This document shows, one piece after another, positions 26,601-33,553 of a DNA stretch of 64,000 nt; positions within the stretch are counted from its first letter, which is position 1, and each line of letters begins with the position of its first letter. The position numbers and the translations under genes were made by a program. The stretch covers positions 372,001-436,000 of the forward strand of contig JAUTXW010003395.1 of assembly GCA_030620095.1 (NCBI GenBank), in the 5' to 3' direction. The notes beneath the pieces are model-generated. The model did no database searches and had not been told where the DNA came from. It saw nothing but the letters and a program-made list of their open reading frames with translations. Source of the DNA: Kuschelorhynchus macadamiae. Lineage: Eukaryota > Arthropoda > Insecta > Coleoptera > Curculionidae.

Positions 26601-27440
26601 ATCTTAAATGCTGTCTTAAATTCTCTAAATGCTGGTAAAGGTTCTTTTTATAAAGTTTTCGGAGGGACCGCTTATGGTTTTCTGGCTTCACTCGCCGTAT
26701 TGGTCTATATTAAGCATGGGATTTTGTTTTCGATTTATCGGAAGTTATCGATATATCGAATAACGATACGTAAAGTTGGTAAATATCGATTATCGATAAT
26801 AGTCGATATCTATGGATAGTTATCAATAGCTATAATTATTGATAAATAAAATGTACCAATAGGTAATGCGCTATCCCTTAATCTATAGGTAAATTCGAAT
26901 ATCGCCCACCCCTAGCTCCAATCTCCTCCTAACTTATCTGTTAAATTTGAAATACTTTTTAATGTATTAGTTTGCTTTAAAATAAAAATAATGGTGGTTT
27001 ACTCTTGACAGTAATATTGTTATATTTTCTATCAATCCTTGTGAAATGTGTAACGTGAATTGTATTTTTAACAAGCTTTTGTTAAGAGTGACTTTTTTAG
27101 TCGTTTTTTCTGAACACACTGTAGATGCAGTTATGTGATAAAATTTTGGAAGCTATGTAGATATTTGTATAAACAATTGAATATTCATTTTTTTTTTAGA
27201 TTATATAAAAAAGCCACAAAGGAACCTAAGAAAGAAGTGACGTATGTTGTTACCAAAAAACATATGGCAGCGAAACGAATGAAAAGACCAGCAGGTATTA
27301 AAGGAAGGTATAAAGTGGTTGATCCCAGGATGAAGAAAGACATAAAAGCTCAGAAAAATAAAATGAAAACAATGGGTAGGAGTAAGAAAGGCGGCAAAGG
27401 ACAGAAAAGGCCTTCCAAGGGCAAAGCTAAAGTGCGATGA
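2545..27440 (+). CDS. FTSJ3: Spb1/FTSJ3 pre-rRNA 2'-O-ribose methyltransferase, 11 exons
   Basis: Exons by my reading: 2545-2611, 2706-2935, 8517-9252, 13700-13852, 14110-14260, 16620-16735, 23447-23704, 23830-24042, 24095-24294, 25494-25681, 27200-27440. They sum to 2553 nt, giving 850 residues plus TGA, close to the usual ~850 of animal FTSJ3. All introns are GT-AG and all phases agree. The N-terminal FtsJ domain (about 1-215) carries the SAM loop DLCAAPGGW (50-58) and the K-D-K-E catalytic set at K31, D117, K157 and E192. A DUF3381 segment follows (about 230-370), then acidic, lysine-rich linkers and the Spb1 C-terminal domain (about 640-850, with NRYAFND, RPIKKVVEAKARKK and YKVVDPRMKKD). 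The family methylates 27S/pre-60S rRNA in the nucleolus. The start ATG is the first residue of the conserved MGKK N terminus. Introns 2, 3 and 6 are 4.4-6.7 kb and filled with transposons. Identification is secure; exact exon edges come from phase and homology, not transcripts. Confidence 0.95.
2706..2935 (+). CDS. FTSJ3: FTSJ3 exon 2 (SAM-binding part of FtsJ domain)
   Basis: Codes residues 23-99. It holds catalytic K31 (in AAFKLIQLN), the SAM-binding DLCAAPGGWMQVA stretch and IIIGVDLFPIKPIP. The acceptor is TTTTTAG and the donor GTAAGT, in phase 0 after Cys-Arg. The open frame runs past the donor to 3025, but that extension is intron and does not match the family. Confidence 0.94.
4075..6720 (-). 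pseudogene. LINE ORF2: endonuclease + reverse transcriptase, box A deleted
   Basis: The - strand frame opens with an APE endonuclease (NADGISSKLKDLRRKA, VETWLND, GAVYIPPNS, LFGDYNLPS) and continues into RT (FGPDGVPP, PIFKSGNRSDVTNYRGI, MDEQFGFQP). Near 5040 the frame jumps from LLTYVNW to a segment just before SGVPQGS, so the ~50 residues that normally hold the TDFSKAFD catalytic box are missing. After the jump come SGVPQGS, MYADDLKIF (box C) and the thumb and C-terminal region (4941-4075). With one catalytic aspartate lost, the copy could not have retrotransposed by itself. Confidence 0.85.
6721..7421 (-). pseudogene. LINE ORF1 (coiled coil, RNA-binding protein)
   Basis: Two open pieces: 7421-7206 (71 aa, coiled-coil-like, IIMEQSATIQTMLQELRKLSE) and 7140-6721 (139 aa with KTVRLGRVGDRPRPLRIVFES and DLIIRYFHGMTKIIKDRRPP). 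The second resembles the RRM-like/C-terminal ORF1 domain of LINEs that chaperones element RNA. A frame break near 7150-7200 separates the pieces. It ends at TAA immediately before the ORF2 endonuclease frame. Confidence 0.72.
7440..8516. other. Rest of FTSJ3 intron 2, no feature recognised
   Basis: Non-coding AT-rich intron sequence between the LINE and the exon 3 acceptor. An imperfect inverted stretch near 7630-7690 (GGCAGAAAT...ATTTCTGCC) was seen but not assigned. Confidence 0.35.
8517..9252 (+). CDS. FTSJ3: FTSJ3 exon 3 (catalytic core and DUF3381)
   Basis: Codes residues 100-344, the largest exon. It starts VAISKELKTWK and holds VVLHDGAPNVG (D117), GGWFVTKVFRSKDY (K157) and NESAEIFVVC (E192), then the DUF3381 region with VLGRKDLRNIMNWWK. 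An open frame starts only at the internal Met at 8739, but the family match begins 222 nt earlier, right after the TTCTAG acceptor. The donor is GTATTT in phase 1. Confidence 0.94.
9640..10800 (-). mobile_element. Decayed LINE RT fragment in FTSJ3 intron 3
   Basis: On the - strand, fragments in order are NNHFVNVQQRLAKQIPPG (10614-10429, connector before RT), LDLRKACDTADYKILLKNL (box A, FDTVDH-like) and NWFKNYLLDRKQFVQI with CGAPQGSIFAPILFLIY (box B; 10112-9873), then a KFLGLYTDQNLAWKPH-like stretch near 9700. The order is that of a CR1/Jockey-group ORF2. Many stops and shifts. It is related to the 36550-39552 element. Confidence 0.75.
10800..11969. other. FTSJ3 intron 3 segment, no feature recognised
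   Basis: AT-rich, no protein similarity seen in any frame and no repeat pattern. Some of it may be the 5' remnant of the neighbouring LINE. Confidence 0.3.
11970..13560 (+). mobile_element. Decayed hAT transposon in FTSJ3 intron 3
   Basis: Begins CAGTGGCGGCC at 11970, the same first ten bases as the inverted end (GCCGCCACTG, 32137-32146) of the other hAT copy. Inside, with many breaks, are VHRLNLVMHQSLKNISKCRN (near 12490-12545), a VFDDILSFMDILFDMLQKK piece (12816-13040) and, near 13350-13430, SASVGRSFSCLKHVKTYLRN, which matches the hAT C-terminal dimerisation motif. The N-terminal zinc finger and a clear right end are missing. Confidence 0.72.
13700..13852 (+). CDS. FTSJ3: FTSJ3 exon 4 (charged coiled-coil linker)
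   Basis: Codes residues 345-395. It is extremely charged: an acidic start (ESEDEDDLKYIDKQ), then EVEEQREMKRKKKKVQKERKK, typical of the coiled linker after DUF3381 in Spb1 proteins. Acceptor TTTTTAG, donor GTGAGA, phase 1 at both ends. Confidence 0.85.
14110..14260 (+). CDS. FTSJ3: FTSJ3 exon 5
   Basis: Codes residues 396-445 plus two bases of Arg446. Carries GDDGPKLEADDMFSLKQVK, matching the conserved DMFSL segment of the family, then the acidic ADSDDELDGH. Acceptor GCATTTAG, donor GTAAGT. It is separated from exon 4 by a 257-nt intron free of recognisable repeats. Confidence 0.87.
14375..15420 (-). mobile_element. LINE 3' end fragment in FTSJ3 intron 5
   Basis: The - strand frame 14849-14631 codes the C-terminal tail of a CR1/Jockey-group ORF2 (YSRLTVGQSTFGYAGIKCYN, LPERLRNIDSLKKLNSSIKE). 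It ends in a 3'UTR with AATAAA-like sequence and a TTTGAT-type short-repeat tail at about 14378-14400. More decayed RT C-terminal sequence continues to about 15420. Truncated and dead. Confidence 0.7.
15650..16530 (-). mobile_element. Second LINE 3' fragment in FTSJ3 intron 5
   Basis: The - strand frame 16516-16298 reads LDCGLRFESHVAYLSKKLSS, ACFAI and VKELDASVGRKVYFALTKSR, closely matching the post-RT region of the 36550-39552 LINE (KWSNHIDTLTKKLSTACFAI). Further down are remnants of its C terminus (IPTCALIKKSLIYESRK) and a 3' tail of TTTGACTTTGATTTT near 15650. It is 5'-truncated and antisense to FTSJ3. Confidence 0.75.
16620..16735 (+). CDS. FTSJ3: FTSJ3 exon 6 (acidic linker)
   Basis: Codes residues 446-484: YNKDEQHLDSSGLYYKDSDS then an Asp/Ser run. 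It is short and acidic. It is supported mainly by splice sites (TTTGCATTAG acceptor, GTAAGA donor) and phases that join exon 5 (phase 2) to exon 7 (phase 1). No other exon in the 9-kb gap would link them. Confidence 0.8.
17030..18080 (+). repeat. Seven-copy ~148-bp tandem array
   Basis: The landmark CTCCAAACTAGGCCGC recurs at roughly 17055, 17203, 17352, 17501, 17649, 17797 and 17945, a period of 148-149 bp. Each unit also has ATTCAGCCGCTC, GGAAACAGCCACCTACCC, GAGTATTTAATTTTTTTCTTAG and CCCCAAAAACTAGATCGA. A leader segment (about 16998-17043) is repeated inside the array at 17292-17337, so one unit was copied together with the array's left edge. The array ends about 100 bp before the PHD-type ORF1 of the LINE at 18164 and may be its 5'UTR. 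Confidence 0.9.
18164..20877 (+). mobile_element. LINE 'A' (PHD-finger ORF1), 3' part missing
   Basis: In order: a PHD-like ORF1 start (18180-18456) with CDFCGVWNCLACSKF and CSDCANNVKSL; a coiled coil (18477-18890); an APE endonuclease start (about 18990-19310: YQNARGLKTKLKHTF, ALTETWLD, stop at 19309); a connector (NRHAPIKQVPITKPKAPWLT); then RT (19830-20877: LKNIKNDAAGVDSIKASLL, LNFSKAFD box A, SGVPQGSILGPLLFLIY, KAYADDIQLYY box C). It stops after KSFLALKLLYSN at about 20877, where a different LINE begins. Several stops and frameshifts show it is inactive. This PHD-ORF1 layout is known in CR1-group elements. Confidence 0.82.
20878..22995 (+). mobile_element. LINE 'B', 5'-truncated, fused to LINE A
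   Basis: Starts abruptly inside the connector of ORF2 (NYFSYNLKNANFDLINEYFL) in the same direction as LINE A. It continues through 21130-22032 (SAGPDGVPNRVLKF, YRPISILLAIPKLFEQGVEK, YTDFSKAFDKVNHNILLSKL) and, after a frameshift near 22015, 22025-22780 (SGVPQGSHLGPLFSLFIND, LFADDMKLYRR, LDTRLMFTEHF). The 3'UTR ends in TAAATAAATAAATAAAC at about 22992-23008. It is the same family as the antisense copy at 3920-7440, but here box A is intact. Confidence 0.85.
23009..23446. other. GC-richer unassigned segment before FTSJ3 exon 7
   Basis: Distinctly less AT-rich than the rest of the intron, with G/C-runs such as GGCGGGAGTGGGAGGGG and CGGGAGCTCAGAGCTCGCC. Both strands carry short open frames, but none resembles a known protein. 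It directly follows the tail of LINE B and may be a separate insertion or the flank of LINE A beyond the LINE B insertion. Confidence 0.35.
23447..23704 (+). CDS. FTSJ3: FTSJ3 exon 7
   Basis: Codes residues 485-570. After a basic tract (KPSRKKTKKKLKP) it holds HPLITDLDF and KAELWFQRDIFKNL, matching the conserved 'NPLL...ANLWFSK..F' segment of FTSJ3/Spb1. Acceptor TATTTAG, donor GTAAGT, phase 1 at both ends. The open frame continues into the intron to 23919, which is not coding. Confidence 0.9.
23830..24042 (+). CDS. FTSJ3: FTSJ3 exon 8
   Basis: Codes residues 571-641: a lysine/glutamine-rich stretch, an acidic serine cluster (SDSDYSSDDSSDSDYD), then KKDGFEVVKNV, which matches the conserved DGFE[IV]V motif before the C-terminal domain. 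Acceptor TTTTTAAG, donor GTAAAA, phase 1 at both ends. Confidence 0.88.
24095..24294 (+). CDS. FTSJ3: FTSJ3 exon 9 (start of Spb1 C-terminal domain)
   Basis: Codes residues 642-708. Carries LTEEELALGTLMINSKKTKR, then DLIDAAWNRYAFNDEHLPDWF and EQKHMRKEAPVPK, the diagnostic opening of the Spb1_C domain that binds pre-60S particles. Acceptor TTTTTAG, donor GTAGAG in phase 0. The intron before it is only 52 nt. Confidence 0.93.
24295..25493. other. FTSJ3 intron 9, no feature recognised
   Basis: AT-rich intron. AAGTGGCGGC at 24827-24836 and GGGGCCACTT near 25217 weakly recall hAT ends, but no element body was seen. Confidence 0.3.
25494..25681 (+). CDS. FTSJ3: FTSJ3 exon 10 (Spb1_C)
   Basis: Codes residues 709-770. 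Holds VEEINVRPIKKVVEAKARKK and the basic helix RRALRKLEKAKKRAEALI, then DISEREKAQQIK. This is the best conserved block of the C-terminal domain. Acceptor TTTTTTTCAG, donor GTAAGT, leaving two bases of Gln771. Confidence 0.94.
25840..26450 (+). mobile_element. Decayed LINE RT fragment in FTSJ3 intron 10
   Basis: Near 25930 the + strand reads FVDDTTIAW then DKGEELFKNNISRDFILI, which is RT box C (normally FADD) and the following helix. It is closest in this window to FADDTSITWSDFDTTSLHSS of the 36550-39552 LINE. Downstream, remnants of the C terminus (QEIGHIILDRV) run to about 26330. Strongly decayed. Confidence 0.6.
26520..26900. repeat. ATCGAT-rich stretch in FTSJ3 intron 10
   Basis: Many copies of TATCGAT and close variants (for example near 26557, 26740-26760 and 26785-26812, the last with three overlapping ATCGAT/TCGATA sites). 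It is locally self-complementary. Could be a decayed palindromic repeat. TATCGATA is also the DRE/DREF site in insects, but the position deep in an intron does not favour a promoter. Confidence 0.4.
27200..27440 (+). CDS. FTSJ3: FTSJ3 exon 11 (terminal exon)
   Basis: Codes residues 771-850 and stop TGA. LYKKATKEPKKEVTYVVTKK, RPAGIKGRYKVVDPRMKKD, then a Lys/Gly-rich tail ending KAKVR, as in the family. Acceptor (T)9AG. No AATAAA is seen in the next ~100 nt; a weaker TATAAA lies at 27519-27524. Confidence 0.94.
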
Positions 27441-27689
27441 GGTTTTTAGGCATTTTAATTATTTGTAAATAACGTTTTGTAACTTAATATATGACATATT
27501 TAATATTGTGTGTTATTATATAAAAATATACGCGACAACGCATATAAAATTTCTGGTGCAGCCAAATTAAAATGGTTTAAATAACTGCAAAACGAATTGC
27601 ATTGAGTCTTGCCTTATGGTTGGAGAGCTAGCGGATGATATGAGTAATACGTTTTGCACAATTAATGTTATACTATTGGTTTATTAAAA

Positions 27690-28070
27690 AAGTAAAAGTC
27701 CTGACAGGCATCCTGGGGCTGCATCATCATCCCTTAAATTTCTGAAATTGTTACCAAGATGAAACAATGTGCTTCTTTAAGGATAAAATTTTAATATTTT
27801 GATTTATATGTTTCTAATGTTTTACATCTAAAAAAAAAAAAAGAAAAATGTGGTTGATGTTGTGAGTTCCAAGTACATCCCAAATCTTAACAAAGTTGTT
27901 ATAGGGATATCAGTTCTTTTTGAGGAAATATTCGTTAGACAATTTTAAAAATGTTTGTAAAAAGCCAGTCTATTCTGGCGGTTGCAATTCTTAACAATCT
28001 CTTACAAGGCTATAATTTTGAGGTAATATCCTTTAGAAAATTTTAAAATAGTTATTTACCTAACAAGTGC
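27690..28070 (+). repeat. Left copy of an inverted dispersed repeat flanking the hAT
   Basis: Starts CTGACAGGCATCC and shares in order ATAAAATTTTAATATTTTGAT, CCAAGTACATCCCAAATC, TTATAGGGATA and AAGGCTATAATTTTGAGG with the reverse complement of 32160-32440. The two copies therefore face each other across the hAT element. Family unknown; it may be one foldback element into which the hAT inserted. Confidence 0.55.
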
Positions 28071-29117
28071 GGAAAGTGGTAGTTTTCCTGGAGAAAGACG
28101 TTGAATACTTATGACAATGCACTCAGATGGCAAAATTACGTTTTTTTTTTCAAATAATTGTATAATTAAGAAATAATAATAAATGTATTACTTGCCATAT
28201 GCAGATTACAAAATTAGGCTTATATTAGTGTAATTTTTAAATTTATCCATGCAAAGGAAAATAATAGGCCATGTCATTGCAAACATTTATATTTAAATTC
28301 AGATACTGTTTAGGTTTAAGGGCCTTGACATGTGTTTTTTTACTTTTGGAAGATCTGATTTTTAAATTATTTTAAAAACTAAAATAAACAATTTTTTAAA
28401 AACATTAACTGTCTGCGTTTATTGGACATTCTGAATATATGATGAACGAATATTGTAATAAAAGAAAAACAGAGTTATATGTAAAATATAAATGTCTATT
28501 TCTTTAACATATGTATTAAGCAAATCTAAGTATAATATAATAAATATTGCACTATATACCTAGGCGATAGAAAAATACTTTTTAACAGTTTTACAACATA
28601 ATAACATTAAAAAAAAAACAAAATATAATCCCATAATAAATATTTTAGAAAATAAATTCTGACCACATCAAAAAACCGACCGTGCAATCCGTGCAAACCC
28701 ATTCCTAAAGAAAGTGCTCTCGAATGAGGCGAAATAATTTTAGCTTGGAAAGTTTCGACTTCTGACCTATTTATCAACGGCCGGTGCCGATGCATGCCGG
28801 CGAGTCACCTGATTACGACAGAGCGGGATGGCGATTGCCGAGGCACGCGTTTTCTATTGCATTCTTGAGGCGATAAATCTGTAGCTTGGATATGCTTTTA
28901 TTGGTTATTTAAATCACATGACTAGCGAAATATTCCAACGGCTTCTTTTTACGTGGTGCGTGCGGCTGAGAAAGAAATAGGAAATAGATTGCGATAATCG
29001 CGGATTGAGGGCGTTCTGTCTTTTAAGGTGGATAAATACGCGTGAGTAAGGTTTTGTTTTGTTTTGATTTGGTAAGTTGGACCGTTCCATTTTTTATATT
29101 TGCTTTTTGCTTTTGAA
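28071..29117. other. hAT 5' flank
   Basis: AT-rich to about 28660, then a GC-richer stretch (28670-28850, with GCCGGTGCCGATGCATGCCGG) leading to the transposase start. It probably contains the 5' non-coding part of the hAT, but no CAGTGGCGGC end is found, so the left terminus is lost or diverged. Confidence 0.3.
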
Positions 29118-31825
29118 ATGAATCCTATTCACGACATTATTGCTTCATTAATTGAAACGCCTTTTTTAAGAAGAAGCGAAACTGAAAAGAAACAGATATT
29201 AGGTAGCCGTCCGACGCCGAAAATTTTAGCAATATTTAACGATAAGAGGCAAGGTAAAAAATATTCAAGAACTTTTCAAATATCTTGGTACGAAACTTAT
29301 AGGTGGCTATGCGGAAGTATTTATAAAGAAAGCTTATATTGTTGGCCTTGTATTTTATTAGGTTGCGTCAAAAATAATTGGAGTTCAGGGGGCGGATATT
29401 CGGATTTAAAAAATTTTTCACGAGCAGTAAAATCGCATGAAAGTTCAAGAGAGCATATTAAAAATTCGGTAGCACTTACAAGACTGGAGCAAAATAGGGC
29501 GACTATTGCGGATGCACTACAAGAAAATGCAAGTCTTAATAAAATTGTTTATAATGAAAATGTTCGAAAAAACCGTTTATTATTAAATTATTTAATTGAT
29601 GTTACTATTACTTTGGGTAAACAGGACTTGGCATTTCGAGGTCATAATGAAACAACAGATTCTTTTAACCGTGGCAATTTTAAGGAAATATTTGCATGCT
29701 TAATAAAAAGAAAAGCCGAACTTACTGAACATTGTGCTAAATTTAGTAATATTTTTACGGGACAATCTAAGACTATACAAAATGAACTAATTGGTTGCAT
29801 ACATGACTATATTCAAGAATATATAAAAAAAGAAATCAATGACACCGATTGTTGTTTTTTTGGCATAATTGCGGATGATAGTACTGATATAACAAAAAAA
29901 TCACAGTGTTCGATAACAGTTAGGTATGTGACCAACGGATCTTTAAAAGAAAGATTTTTAGGATTTTTTGACGTTAGCGATAATAGAACAGCAGAGAGCT
30001 TTTTTCATTTAATACAAAACAGCTTAGAGCCTTATGACTTTAAAAATAAATTGGTCGCGCAGTGTTACGATGGGGCTAGTGTTATGGCAGGTGAAATAAA
30101 TGGGCTTCAAACAAAAGTTAGATCTATTGCTCCTTTAGCTATGTTTACTCATTGTTGCGCCCACAGATTAAATCTAGTTTTACAACAGGGAACAAAACTG
30201 ATTACCCAAAGTCGTATATTTTTTGCCACTTTATTAGGAATACCAAATTATTTCCACCAATCACCAAAACGGTCTTTTGTGCTTGATCAAATAGTAGGTA
30301 AAAGAATTCCTCGAGCTGTAGAAACGCGATGGTATACACGGTCTAAAATTTTAAACTTAGTGGCTAATGAATGGGACAATTTAATTATAGTATTTGAAAC
30401 TATTATTAATGACTTAAGTTCTGGAACAGAATCTATTAATGGTGCAAAAGGATTTCTAAAGCATTTTAATGATTTCGAATTTTGCCTTTTAACGCATATT
30501 TATAAACAAATTTTTAGTTGCACTGATGTACTTTTAAATATGTTCAGATTATTTGTTGCGTTTAGATTGACAAACAAAAATCTTTTTTGGCTTTTTCGCA
30601 ACTGAATAAAAATATTTAACTTTAAATTAATTGAAGCAGATATTTAATATAATTACATACCTCAACATGTAAACTAGTCTGTCTACGGAATGTTTCGATA
30701 CATAATATAAATAATATTATTTAAGCAAGCATAAGAAATTATATCATTTACCTTAAGTTTTTATAGACACATAGTAGTTGTACAAATATTTTCATCCTAT
30801 CAGGACTAAGAAAGACTGACGAGTCCTGATAGGATGAAAGTATTTGTACAACTACTATGTGTCTATAAAAACTTAAGGTAAATGATATAATTTCTTATGC
30901 TTGCTTAAATAATATTATTTATATTATGTATCGAAACATTCCGTAGACAGACTAGTCTACATGTTGAGGTATGTAATTATATTAAATATCTGCTTCAATT
31001 AATTTAAAGTTTTTATATTTTTATTCAGTTGCGAAAAAGCCAAAAAAGATTTTTGTTTGTCACTGATGTACTGTTTCAAATATTACAGTTAAAGCATTTA
31101 GATATAAACTACTGCATTTCGCAAATAAACCTTGCCAAGCAACGAATTATTGAATTTAGAAATGAGGACCATTTCAAAGAACTTTTCAATATTGCTAAAA
31201 AAGCCACTATTCTGCCAACTAACACCGTCGAGGGCAATGTTCTAGCGACTTTGATATTTTTACTAAATATAAAATATTATATTTCGAAATAATAGATTGT
31301 ATAATTCTTCAATTAGGGACGCGGTTTGAAAATTTAAATAATTTAAATTTCTTTGCTTTAGTCGATTGCACAAAATATTCGGAATATGTTAAATGCTTTC
31401 CAGACGACTTATTAAATAATTTATTAAAAAATTATCCAAACATTTTTGACAGAGATAGATTAAAGAATGAGCTTTCTGTATTGTATAGGGATGAACAATT
31501 TTCAAATTTAGATGTCGAAAAAAGTCTAGCTTTGTTATTTAAAGATTTTAAAGCAATTTTTGCGGAACCATATAAGCTTTTTAATTTAGTTTTAACTATT
31601 GCCGCAACAAGTGTATCGGCCGAACGAAATTTTTCATGTCTTAAACGGATCAAAACCTACCTAAGAAACACAATGACACAAGAACGGCTTTCGGGTTTAG
31701 CAATGATGTCAATAGAGCAGGAATTACTGTCAGAACTTAGTGAAGACCAAAACTTTTACGACCAAATTATAGATAAATTTGCAACCTTAAAAGACAGACG
31801 TATAGATTTAATGTACAAAAAGTAG
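29118..31825 (+). pseudogene. hAT-family transposase, interrupted by a palindrome
   Basis: From ATG 29118 the frame runs MNPIHDIIASLIETPFLRR, a TTF/BED-type zinc finger (YCWPCILLG then H..H near SHESSREHIKN), the DUF4371-type core with DDSTDIT, CYDGASVMAG and CCAHRLNLVL, and stops at 30605. After a 0.5-kb insertion it resumes (FVTDVLFQILQLKHLDINYC, 31050 onward), shifts frame near 31292 and ends with the hAT dimerisation domain (SVSAERNFSCLKRIKTYLRN) at TAG 31825. The layout is that of the ZMYM/'zinc finger MYM-like' hAT transposases common in insects. The long open first half suggests a fairly recent copy. The right terminal repeat GCCGCCACTG lies at 32137-32146. Confidence 0.88.
30568..31062. 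repeat. ~240-bp-arm near-perfect palindrome inside the hAT gene
   Basis: Left arm 30568-30807 and right arm 30822-31062 are reverse complements with almost no differences, around a 14-nt loop (30808-30821). The outer ~50 bp of each arm are TGACAAACAAAAATC... and its mirror. The direct repeat CACTGATGTACT flanks the structure at 30531-30542 and 31061-31072. It introduces the stop that ends the first transposase piece. Confidence 0.92.
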
Positions 31826-32136
31826 TTTTTTTATCTTATTTCATACAACTATTTATTTTAAGTTTTAATAAACTAAATTATGTTTTTATTATCGCAATCA
31901 CCGCTATATTTTAGTGATAGGTGTACATATTTTACTTGTTTTGTTTACTTTTTATTTACTTTTTTTAGAGTTTATTTTTTTAGTTTTTAATGGTTTAGTA
32001 GGGCTATTGGCGATGACCTCCATTAAAAAAAAAAGGTCAACGCGTCGCAGAATAATACCTCATGGGTGACGTGGAAATTTATTCACATTCAAACAAAATT
32101 AACCTCATGTAGCCTCACCCTTCAATATACTCACGA

Positions 32137-32146
32137 GCCGCCACTG
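32137..32146 (-). repeat. hAT right terminal inverted repeat
   Basis: GCCGCCACTG, the reverse complement of the CAGTGGCGGC that begins the other hAT copy at 11970. It lies 320 bp after the transposase stop, a normal 3' non-coding length. Confidence 0.6.
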
Positions 32147-32159
32147 GTTTATATACTCG

Positions 32160-32445
32160 CACTTACAACCATCAGAACAGAGGATCCTAACATACATTTT
32201 TAAAATTGTTTAAATAATATTCCCTCAAAATTACAGCCTTCTACGAGTTTGTTAAGGATTGCTATCCCTATAACTTTACTATGATTTGGTATGTGCTTGC
32301 AACCCATAAAACTGATTGTTGAAGTTATTTTCTACAATTAAACTTGTTCATATCAAAACGTATTAAAATTTTAATCTTGTAGAAGCAATTTCTTTTACTA
32401 TTTTTTTAACATTAAAAATTTAAGGGATGCCTGTCAGAACGAAAT
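32160..32445 (-). repeat. Right copy of the inverted dispersed repeat
   Basis: Reverse complement of the family at 27690-28070: ends GGATGCCTGTCAG at 32425-32437 and shares the TTATAGGGATA and TAATTTTGAGG blocks. Identity looks moderate (many substitutions, some indels), so the two copies are old or independently inserted. Confidence 0.55.
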
Positions 32446-32569
32446 TTTCTTAAATAACCGATACTAAAACATTGATTTTGTTGGCTCTTAGACTATTGCT
32501 CCTTGTAACCTCACTTTCCAATTCAAACTGACATTAAACTTCTTTCCTATTTTTTTTAACTTTGTGTTC

Positions 32570-33545
32570 ATACTAGGAGTTGGAGTCATGATCCAGACTA
32601 CAAAATTCTTGACAGAAAAGACGGAGCCGAGGGCAAGCCAAAAAAAAGCATTGAAATAGTTCGGCAGTAGGCGGACGAGCAGTTGTGGAATATGCTGCTG
32701 AAACTCAGGCGTGACGTGAAATAGCAAAGATGAATGGAGAGCGTTGCTCAGTATAAATCCGGTTGTATCGAAAGTATGGAAAATGGTGAAATACATATTC
32801 CCCAAATTCAAAATAAAGGCCTTCATATGCTTTAATAGTTAAAAAAAGGTATGTACTTAAAAAACATCTTAATAAACATTAAAACTGCGGTTAAGGACAA
32901 CAAGGCATGCGAATCTATACAAAACATACAACAGGTTAAAGATGGTAAAGTGCTCATCATGATGGCTAAAAAGATGATTAAGCAATAAATTCATTGCACG
33001 AAAAAAAAGAAAGAGCACAACAGACGAAATATGACTAAAGGTAAAGGGCATAGACAAAAAGTGTACATTAGACGCCTCAGGCGTGAAGATGGGTTAGCTG
33101 TTATTGAAACGAAAATCGGAAAACTTGATGACACCCACTACAAAACTGGGAAATTTCAGGCCAAGATGACAACCACTACAAAACTGGGAAATTTCAGGCT
33201 AAATCGTAGAAATACTCTAGCGACGATATTGATACTGACTAATAAAAGTGCGATAATGTTTAGAGAGGGAAAGGAAGTAGAAAAAGTGGCTAAAATGAAT
33301 GGTGCCATTGACCTAAGGACATAAAATTTAGATCTTTATGGCTGCTATGTCTCCTCAGATGTACATGCAGGAGACTACAAAGCATATATGGATGTACTGA
33401 TATGGAAGCTGTACAGGAAGACGGCAGGGAATAGAGGCCATATCTTAACAAAAACTAGTGCAAAATTAAATCTAGTGGCTCACAATAGAGGAGAGAAGCC
33501 AACGTTTATTAGATGAAACGGACATTCATACGCATAGACGTTACT
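32570..33545 (+). mobile_element. R1-like LINE, decayed gag and endonuclease part
   Basis: A + strand reading with breaks gives DYKILDRKDGAEGKPKKSI (32590-32650) and DNKACESIQN with QQVKDGKVLIMMAKKMIKQ (32890-32985), typical of the central ORF1 region of R1/LOA-like elements. Then 33440-33535 gives GNRGHILTKTSAKLNLVAHN and RGEKPTFIR, the late APE endonuclease motif (N.RG..L......NL...N.G..PTF.R). Cut off at 33553 by a hAT-like element. A 38-nt unit is duplicated at about 33135-33200. Confidence 0.6.
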
Positions 33546-33553
33546 TTTTCATC

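Noticed and set aside
28607..28795. - strand 62-codon frame in the GC-richer stretch before the hAT
   Set aside because: No homology, no splice support; likely transposon 5' non-coding sequence.
32488..32826. - strand 112-codon frame
   Set aside because: Hydrophobic and biased by A/T composition; the + strand carries the R1-like ORF1 remnant.
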